From: Aeriscardovia sp.
GTDB taxonomy: Bacteria > Actinomycetota > Actinomycetes > Actinomycetales > Bifidobacteriaceae
Direction of reading: 5' to 3'
NCBI GenBank assembly: GCA_017405305.1
Contig: JAFRAT010000009.1
Location: 186,001 to 250,000 of the forward strand
Length of the DNA: 64,000 nt
Shown piece after piece: positions 57,921 through 64,000 of the stretch; position 1 is the first letter of the stretch; each line of letters opens with the position of its first letter. The notes below the pieces were generated by a model. It was not told the DNA's origin. It saw nothing but the letters and a program-made list of their open reading frames with translations, and did no database searches. Made by a program: the position numbers and the translations under genes.

Positions 57921-59198
57921 TCACGGATCCGAGCGGAGCGCGCCCAGGACGCTCTTCGCCGTTTCCAGGTCCTTGCTGCGTGACTGTAGCGCGGCCGCGA
58001 CGGCCGCGATCTCTCCGCCGCGCGCGCCGGCGGAGATGGCGAGGTTCGACGCCTGCAGCGCCATGTGCCCTGCTTGGATGCCTGGCCCGGCCAACGCCCG
58101 CAGGGCCGCGAGGTTCTGCACGAGCCCCAGGGCCGCCAGCGTCTCCTGGTACGCCGCGACCGACGGCGTGGAGCCGTTGTCCGGCAGGTAGCGTGCGATG
58201 CGTTGCGCGGCCCTCGCCGCCGGCAGCGACGTGGTCGCCCCGCCGACGACGCCCACCTGCAGCGGCACGGCAATCCGGCCGACGAGCCGGCCTTCCTCCA
58301 TGCTCCAGACGGCCAGCGGCCGATAGCGGCCGGTCCGCGCGGCGAACGCGTGCGCGCCCGCTTCAACGGCCCGAGTGTCGTTGCCGGTCGCTAGGACGGC
58401 GGCCGAAATGCCGTTCATGATGCCCTTGTTATGCGTGACGGCGCGCTCGACGTCGGCTTCCGCCAGGCGGCTGAGGCGCGCGACGCCTTCGGCGACCTCG
58501 TCGCCAGCGATGCCACGGCACGCCACCGTGGCCGGATCAAGGACGATCTCGGCCGTGACGGCCTGCCCGCCGGGAACGGCGTTGGTGAGGATGGCTGTCA
58601 GCGCGCGGACGCCGATCCAGTCCCCCGCAGCCGCGGCGACCGCTTCGGCGATGGTGTCGGCGATATTCGCGCCCATTGCGGCCTGGACGTCGATGTCGAG
58701 CGCGATCTTGAGGAACTCGTCGCGCACGGGTTCCACGGACACGTCGCGCAGGCCGCCGCCGCGAGCCACGATGGACGGCTTGGCGCGGCGGGCCACATCG
58801 AACACGTCTCGGCGCCGGGACGATAGGATCGCCAACGCGGCGTCCCGGTCGAGCACGTCGGCGAAGACGACCTCGGCACGCACGCGATGCTCAGCCGGAG
58901 CATGGGCGGCCACTCCGCCGTTGAGAGCCGCGATGCGAGCGCCGTTGCTGGCGGCGGCCACCACGCTCGACTCCTCCGTGACCATCGGCACATCCCGCGG
59001 CTCGCCGTTGACGACCAATCCGCGCGCCACGCCCAACGGCAGCGCGAACTGTCCGATCTGGTTCTCGATGAGCCCGTCGGCGACGGCGGGATCCAGCCTG
59101 CCCGAACGCGCCAGCAGCTCCGCGTCCTGCGGCGACAGGCTCCCCTCGGCCTGCATCCGGGCGCGCCGCCGCTCCGGCGCCATCTCGTAGAATTTCAT
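57921..59198 (-). CDS. mvaA: Hydroxymethylglutaryl-CoA reductase, class II
   Basis: The enzyme reduces HMG-CoA to mevalonate. The 425-residue class II (bacterial/archaeal) form has ENQIGQFALPLG (catalytic Glu), DVQAAMGANIAD (Asp and dinucleotide motif), THNKGIMNG (catalytic Lys) and AGHMALQASN (His). AGGAAGC precedes the start. It lies between the thiolase and synthase genes, so the three enzymes from acetyl-CoA to mevalonate are together. The mevalonate kinases and decarboxylase are not in the window. Confidence 0.94.
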   Translation of the reverse strand: MKFYEMAPERRRARMQAEGSLSPQDAELLARSGRLDPAVADGLIENQIGQFALPLGVARGLVVNGEPRDVPMVTEESSVVAAASNGARIAALNGGVAAHAPAEHRVRAEVVFADVLDRDAALAILSSRRRDVFDVARRAKPSIVARGGGLRDVSVEPVRDEFLKIALDIDVQAAMGANIADTIAEAVAAAAGDWIGVRALTAILTNAVPGGQAVTAEIVLDPATVACRGIAGDEVAEGVARLSRLAEADVERAVTHNKGIMNGISAAVLATGNDTRAVEAGAHAFAARTGRYRPLAVWSMEEGRLVGRIAVPLQVGVVGGATTSLPAARAAQRIARYLPDNGSTPSVAAYQETLAALGLVQNLAALRALAGPGIQAGHMALQASNLAISAGARGGEIAAVAAALQSRSKDLETAKSVLGALRSDP

Positions 59199-59270
59199 AA
59201 CACAGCTTCCTGCCGGACCCGACGGCCCCTCCGGCCGCGCTCCGGCGCACGACTTCGCCAGCGCCAGGCT

Positions 59271-60464
59271 TCAACGCTCGACCTGCATGGCCACGGCCAT
59301 GCCACCGCCCACGCACAACGTCGCCACGCCGACGCGCAGATCGCGGCGCTCCAGCGCATGCACCAGGGTCGTCAGCACGCGCGCGCCGCTCGCGCCCAGC
59401 GGATGCCCCAGCGCGATGGCCCCGCCGTTGACGTTGATCTTGTTCATCGGCAAGCCTAAATCGCGCACGACGGCAACGGACTGCGCCGCGAACGCCTCGT
59501 TGATCTCGAACAGGTCGACGTCCTCCAGCGGCGTGCCCGTGCGGCGAGAGAGCTTCTCGACGGCCAGCTTCGGCGCGTAGCCCATGATCTCGGGATCGAT
59601 ACCCGCCTCGGCGTAGCCGGTGATGCGCGCCAGCGGCTCGACGCCACGCCTGCGGGCCGTTTCCGCCGACATGAGGACCAGCGCCGCCGCCGCGTCGCTG
59701 ATGCCGCTGGCGTTACCGGCCGTCACCGTGCCGGTGCCGTCAGTGAGGAACGCGGTGCGCAGCTTCGCCAGCTTCTCCAGGCTCGTGTCGTCGCGGATGG
59801 TCTCGTCCCTAGCCAGGCGCAGAACCCCGCGCCGGCTGGAAAGCACGACGGGAACCATCTCGTCCTCGAACGCGCCGGAATCGCGCGCGGCCATGGCCTT
59901 GCGATGGGACGCGAAAGCGAAAGCGTCCTGCTCCTCGCGCGTCACATGGAAGCGGCGGGCCACGTTCTCCGCGGTAATGCCCATGGCCTTGTGGGAGAAG
60001 GCGTCCGCCAAACCATCGCGATGCAAGCCGTCCACGCAGGGCATGTTGCCGTACTTGTGGCCGAAGCGGGACGCCGGCAGATAAAAGGGCACATTGCTCA
60101 TCGACTCGGCGCCACCGGCCAAGACAACATCAGCGTCACCCATGACGATAGCGGACTGAGCCAGGCGCACGGCCTTGAGACCCGAACCGCAGACCTGGTT
60201 GACGGTCATCGCGGTGCTGGACCGCGTCATGCCCGCGCCCAGCGCGATCTGGCGGGCGACGTTCTGCCCGGAATTGGCCTGAAGCACAATGCCGAAAATC
60301 GACTGGTCGACGTCCCCGGCGCCCACGCCAGCGCGGGTGATAGCCTCGCGGGCCACGACGATCCCCATTTCGGCAGCCGACAGCGAGGACAGCTGCCCGC
60401 CGAATTTCCCGCTGGGAGTCCGCACCGCGCTCGCGATGACAATACCGTCCTCCGTTTCCGCCAT
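59271..60464 (-). CDS. Acetyl-CoA acetyltransferase (thiolase)
   Basis: The 397-residue enzyme makes acetoacetyl-CoA. Catalytic residues are Cys in NQVCGSGLKAV, His in AIALGHPLGASG and the second Cys in ATLCVGGGMAVA. NEAFAAQSVAVV is also typical. I chose the ATG at 60464 after AAAGGGG. It is the first of the thiolase, reductase, synthase, ligA, mrp series on this strand. Confidence 0.93.
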   Translation of the reverse strand: MAETEDGIVIASAVRTPSGKFGGQLSSLSAAEMGIVVAREAITRAGVGAGDVDQSIFGIVLQANSGQNVARQIALGAGMTRSSTAMTVNQVCGSGLKAVRLAQSAIVMGDADVVLAGGAESMSNVPFYLPASRFGHKYGNMPCVDGLHRDGLADAFSHKAMGITAENVARRFHVTREEQDAFAFASHRKAMAARDSGAFEDEMVPVVLSSRRGVLRLARDETIRDDTSLEKLAKLRTAFLTDGTGTVTAGNASGISDAAAALVLMSAETARRRGVEPLARITGYAEAGIDPEIMGYAPKLAVEKLSRRTGTPLEDVDLFEINEAFAAQSVAVVRDLGLPMNKINVNGGAIALGHPLGASGARVLTTLVHALERRDLRVGVATLCVGGGMAVAMQVER

Positions 60465-60596
60465 ATCAGCCCCTTTCGTCGTTTCGATTGTGCGCGCGCC
60501 GACGCCGGCCGGCCCGTCCGCGGCGAAAAAAGCGTTATATCTCTTCAATTCCGGAGAAATCATGAAGACGGGAAGGAGCGCTGGCTGGCGCTCGCC

Positions 60597-63500
60597 TCAG
60601 GCGTTGAGCGAGCGCAGAAACTGCGCCTGGACGGCGTCGACACCATCATCACCGCCCGCTTCCATGCGCGCAGACGCCACGGCCAACGTGCGCGCCGGAA
60701 CGAAAAGACCTTCGTCCACGGCCACGCGCGCCGCCCGACGCACGATGCCCGCCACGTCGGTATGGGGCCACAGCGGCACGCCCGCCTCGCGCAAGCAGTC
60801 CTTCGCCTCCTCCACGTCCTGCGGCACCGCCACGCGCTGGGACTTGGCCCGGCGCTGCAGCTCGTCGCGCTCGCCGCGCAGCGCGCGGATGCCGTCCGGA
60901 TGGATCGCGTCGCTGACGAGGTACGCGGCGGCGGCCACATCGAAGCGGCCTCGCATCCATTCGGCGTAGGCGTAGCGGTAATAGGCGAACGCGGCGTCAT
61001 CGCGGTCCAGGGCTACGCGCAGCGCGTTGAGGCAGGCGGCGCGCGCCGACTCCCAGTCCTCCGCGCCCGCCAGCTGAATGGACTGCCGCAGATGCGCCAG
61101 CGGGTACGCCGGAGCGTAGGACACCGCCTTGTTCAGATGTTCGATGCCCCCTTGCGGATCGCCCAGCTGCGAGAGCAGCGTCCCCATCTCCATGTGCGCG
61201 TAAAAGAGGCCGTCAGGGATGAGCAGCGTCGTCTCGCCCGGCGAAAGGAACAGTTTGTTGTAGACGACGCGCTCCGCGTAGGAGTTGAAGTACCGGGGAA
61301 CGATCTGCGTCGAGCCGGCGAAGACGGCGTCCTGCCGCTCAATCTCTTTCTCGGCAACAGCCACCGCCTCCCGCGGGTTGCCGCTGAAGAGCAGCTCGCG
61401 GGCAGTCGAACGGGCTTTGTCCAGCTGGCGAGCGCAGGAGAAGGCGAACGCCGGCACTGGCGCGCCGTCTATGACGGCGCGCGCCGCCGTCATAGCGGCG
61501 TCCCTCACCTCCGGGTCGCCGATGCGATCGGCTTCCTCCGTCACCCGTTTGGCAGCTTCGACGGACGAGACCTCGCCGTTCATCCGGCGACGGCTCATGT
61601 CCTCGAACAGCTCGGACACGGACGTCAGAACGTCCTCACGCTGAATCGACAGGCCCAGCGAGTCAGCGGTGCCGAACGCTTCCGCCACAGCCGGACGGAA
61701 ACCGCGGTCGGCCATCTCCGGCTCCTCCTGGGAACCCACGGGCGCGAACACGGAATCGTGCAGGCCTGAATCGGCATCGACGGGCACGAAGCCGCGGCCA
61801 GACGGGATCGTCATGCGCGCGCCGAACGCGGCGTAAAAGCCACGCGGGTCGGCCAGACCACGCTCGCGCAGCAGGCGGACGAACTCCGTGCGCGTGAAGG
61901 CGACGGTGACGACGCGGCGCACGCTCGGGTTCGCCGCCGGCAGCGCATCGGACGGGACGAGCACCGTGCGAACCACCGAGGCGCCGGACTCGGACGAGTC
62001 GGCGTCGTCCGAGTCAACGGCGCCGGGAACGACGGCATCGGGATCCGCACCGGAGCCAGTGGCGCCCGCGGCGGTGCCGTTCGCGCCGTTAACGGGCGCG
62101 GTTCGATTGGCCTGGCCATCGGCGCCGCTGCTGTCGAGGCCGAGATCGAAGCCTTGCATGACGTCCTCAAAACGCCGCTCCAGCTCGTCAGGCGGGGTGG
62201 TGCGAGCCTCGTCGGAACTGGACGCGTTTCCCTGATCCTTGCCGTCCGCGCTTTCCTGGCTGGCACTGTCATCGCCTGAACCGCCATTGCTCCGGCCGCC
62301 ACTGGCTGCAGGCGGGATCGGCGCCGACGCCGTCGGATCGCCGTGGACGTCGCCGTCCTTCGGATCTCCCTTGGCCGGGCCGGGCGAGGGCTTAGCGCCG
62401 CGCAGGGCCGCGCCGAATGCCGCAAAAGCCTTCGACACGAGCCGGGAGATGGCGGAATTCTCCCGCTGCACCGCTTCTTCGAGACCGATGGCGTCGATCT
62501 GGACCTTCACCTCGCGCACGGCGTTGTTCGCTCCGAAGGCGAGCGCCGCCAGTATGATGCCGACGCGCAGCTGGTAGTCGGCGCAGGCAGCGTCCCGTTC
62601 ATCGTCCGACAGCGCCTCGAATTTCCCGTTTTGCCAGCGAGTCCGGGGCATCAATGCCTTCCCAGTCTCGAGGATGCCCAGCGCCACGGCGCCATTGGCG
62701 AGGCTGGAGCGGAACTCCATGTCGATGCGGAACGGCAGGCGCAGCCGGCGCATGAGGCGGGACAGCGTCTGGCGGTACACCCACTCCGAGCGTTCGGCGG
62801 GCACAACCCCCGCGGAGCCGCGGGCGACGGCGTTGGCCTCGCTCCGGGCGTAGTCCAGGTAGCCCGCCGTCTCGCGGCCGTCGGCGCTGTTCAGCGCGGC
62901 GAGCGGGAACGGGTCCAGCGGCAGAGCCGCGATAGCGGGATCTTTGAGCAGCGTCTCGTCGAGACGGGCCACGCTCCCTTCGGACAAAGTCTCCTCTCCC
63001 CAACCGGAACCGATCCGGTCGGCCCGGCGCATCACGGCCATCGCATTGCAAAACCGATTCAGCACCGCTTCCAGCGAGAGCGCCGAAAGCATCGGCCTGA
63101 GTCCCAGGTCGTTACGGGACCGGATGGCCAGCAGCCCCGAGTACGCGGACGGGTGCATGTCCAGCGGCTCCTGGCCGTGGCGCGCCTCCAGGCCCGGGGA
63201 CGTCTCAAGCGCGCCGGACTCGGCCATCAGATGCGAAAAGTACTGCTCGAGGCCGGAGACGCGCAGCCCGTCACGGCTCGCGGCCTGTTCGTCGGCGACG
63301 GCGTGGCGGACGGCGGCTAGCGGCGCCTCGGAGCGCAAGTGGTGGAACACGTTGCCCGCGCCGTAACCCTGCAGCCGCCTCTGGAGCTTGGGGAACAGGT
63401 ACAGCGCGAAGAAGGCCACGGCCACGGCGTCGCGGAAGTCGAGGTCCCGGGACAGGTCGTTGGTCAGGTTCTGGCGGAAGCCGTGCAGGTCGTACAGGCC

Positions 63501-64000
63501 GCCAGCGCGGGTCCAGGAAGCCAGGCGCAGCGTCTCGCCGAAGTCGTCGTCGCAAACCACGCTGCCGGCGCAAGCCGCGCCGGAACCGGCGTTTCCCCCG
63601 TCCGGGTCCTCCTGCGGACGGATGAAGCGCAGCACCGGTCCGCCGCGGCGCGCCGACTCCGCGGGGCCTGTCCCCAGGAACACACGCCCGCGCTGGTCAG
63701 CGACCGCCAGCTGCAGGAACCGCCGGCGCGAGCCGAACAGGCCCAGCCGTATGCCCGAACCGTCGGCGGCTGGCAGCTGCACCCAACCGCACCGGTTGAG
63801 GGCCGCCGAGTCCTTGTCGCCCCGACGGGCGTGCAACGCCGACTGCTGCGGCATCCACGGCAGCCCCCCGCGGCGCGCGAACAGGGGCAGCGTCTCCCAC
63901 GTCGCCGAAATCGCCGGCAGCAGCATCGACACCGCCTCGTCCAACCGGACCGCGTCTCCTTTCTCCGCGCCAAACCCGCCGCGGCGCGCCGCAGCGGACG
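60597..64000 (-). CDS. Large TPR protein, 5' end outside the window
   Basis: At least 1,134 residues; the frame is open to the window edge, so the true start is not seen (a TTG at 63944 is the first candidate inside). The N-terminal ~430 residues are globular with no motif I know. A Ser/Gly/Asp-rich linker covers about 530-680. A second domain (VRRVVTVAFTRTEFVRLLRE) is followed by a C-terminal TPR-like array (YAHMEMGTLLSQLGDPQGGI, then AVSYAPAYPLAHLRQSIQLA). No signal peptide or membrane segment is seen. It may act as a scaffold, but this is a guess. Confidence 0.75.
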   Translation of the reverse strand, partial: SAAARRGGFGAEKGDAVRLDEAVSMLLPAISATWETLPLFARRGGLPWMPQQSALHARRGDKDSAALNRCGWVQLPAADGSGIRLGLFGSRRRFLQLAVADQRGRVFLGTGPAESARRGGPVLRFIRPQEDPDGGNAGSGAACAGSVVCDDDFGETLRLASWTRAGGLYDLHGFRQNLTNDLSRDLDFRDAVAVAFFALYLFPKLQRRLQGYGAGNVFHHLRSEAPLAAVRHAVADEQAASRDGLRVSGLEQYFSHLMAESGALETSPGLEARHGQEPLDMHPSAYSGLLAIRSRNDLGLRPMLSALSLEAVLNRFCNAMAVMRRADRIGSGWGEETLSEGSVARLDETLLKDPAIAALPLDPFPLAALNSADGRETAGYLDYARSEANAVARGSAGVVPAERSEWVYRQTLSRLMRRLRLPFRIDMEFRSSLANGAVALGILETGKALMPRTRWQNGKFEALSDDERDAACADYQLRVGIILAALAFGANNAVREVKVQIDAIGLEEAVQRENSAISRLVSKAFAAFGAALRGAKPSPGPAKGDPKDGDVHGDPTASAPIPPAASGGRSNGGSGDDSASQESADGKDQGNASSSDEARTTPPDELERRFEDVMQGFDLGLDSSGADGQANRTAPVNGANGTAAGATGSGADPDAVVPGAVDSDDADSSESGASVVRTVLVPSDALPAANPSVRRVVTVAFTRTEFVRLLRERGLADPRGFYAAFGARMTIPSGRGFVPVDADSGLHDSVFAPVGSQEEPEMADRGFRPAVAEAFGTADSLGLSIQREDVLTSVSELFEDMSRRRMNGEVSSVEAAKRVTEEADRIGDPEVRDAAMTAARAVIDGAPVPAFAFSCARQLDKARSTARELLFSGNPREAVAVAEKEIERQDAVFAGSTQIVPRYFNSYAERVVYNKLFLSPGETTLLIPDGLFYAHMEMGTLLSQLGDPQGGIEHLNKAVSYAPAYPLAHLRQSIQLAGAEDWESARAACLNALRVALDRDDAAFAYYRYAYAEWMRGRFDVAAAAYLVSDAIHPDGIRALRGERDELQRRAKSQRVAVPQDVEEAKDCLREAGVPLWPHTDVAGIVRRAARVAVDEGLFVPARTLAVASARMEAGGDDGVDAVQAQFLRSLNA

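Overview
The window looks like a chromosomal segment of a high-GC actinobacterium, most probably a member of the Bifidobacteriaceae. This rests on high G+C codon use in the core genes, actinobacterial families (DUF3043, DUF4191, a long LigA with a basic insert, a TlyA/HAD/NadK/RecN operon) and a gene order I recall from bifidobacteria. No rRNA, CRISPR array, transposase or integrase was recognised. Most genes lie on the minus strand.

Layout. 1-4465: start of an exported protein, tRNA-Ala, then glmU-rsfS-histidine phosphatase-Ser-rich membrane protein. 4605-9800: first accessory region, with an MmeI-type restriction-modification gene split at an 11-base G tract (a likely phase-variable switch), an acidic membrane protein and remnants of a Doc-like toxin gene. 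9802-24838: core genes (tRNA-Gln, prs, nadD, recN, nadK, tlyA, HAD phosphatase, TPR protein, an argininosuccinate-lyase-like protein without its catalytic core, a DUF4190 protein, pheT, pheS), followed by a SpoU/TrmH rRNA methylase gene (24969-25922).

25985-35620 is the most interesting stretch. The two ends are remnants of one minus-strand restriction operon: two adenine-methylase fragments at 34530-35620 and a helicase-type restriction subunit at 25985-28230. All are riddled with frameshifts. Between them, about 28.25-34.54 kb, sits a defence cassette with different base composition: a broken Abi_2 gene, a small unknown gene, two degenerate UPF0102/YraN-like copies, a complete Gabija pair (gajA-gajB) and a ribbon-helix-helix gene at the edge. 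The cassette appears to have replaced the middle of the older operon.

35787-39893: a thiamine-type ECF transporter operon with an A-A-T fusion protein, two tandem YkoE-like S components and a TPP riboswitch leader. 39989-45774: dipeptidase, DUF3043 protein, dihydrolipoyl dehydrogenase, DUF4191 protein and a PLP aminotransferase. 46548-51706: two drug-efflux modules, each a DHA2-type MFS pump with its own TetR regulator and a palindromic candidate operator. 52650-60464: mrp, ligA and the upper mevalonate pathway (HMG-CoA synthase, HMG-CoA reductase, acetyl-CoA acetyltransferase) in one direction. 60597-64000: a large TPR protein open at the window edge.

Functional themes are cell-wall and NAD precursor supply in the core operons, thiamine salvage under riboswitch control, isoprenoid precursor synthesis, efflux, and layered phage defence in which most of the older genes are broken or switchable while Gabija looks intact.
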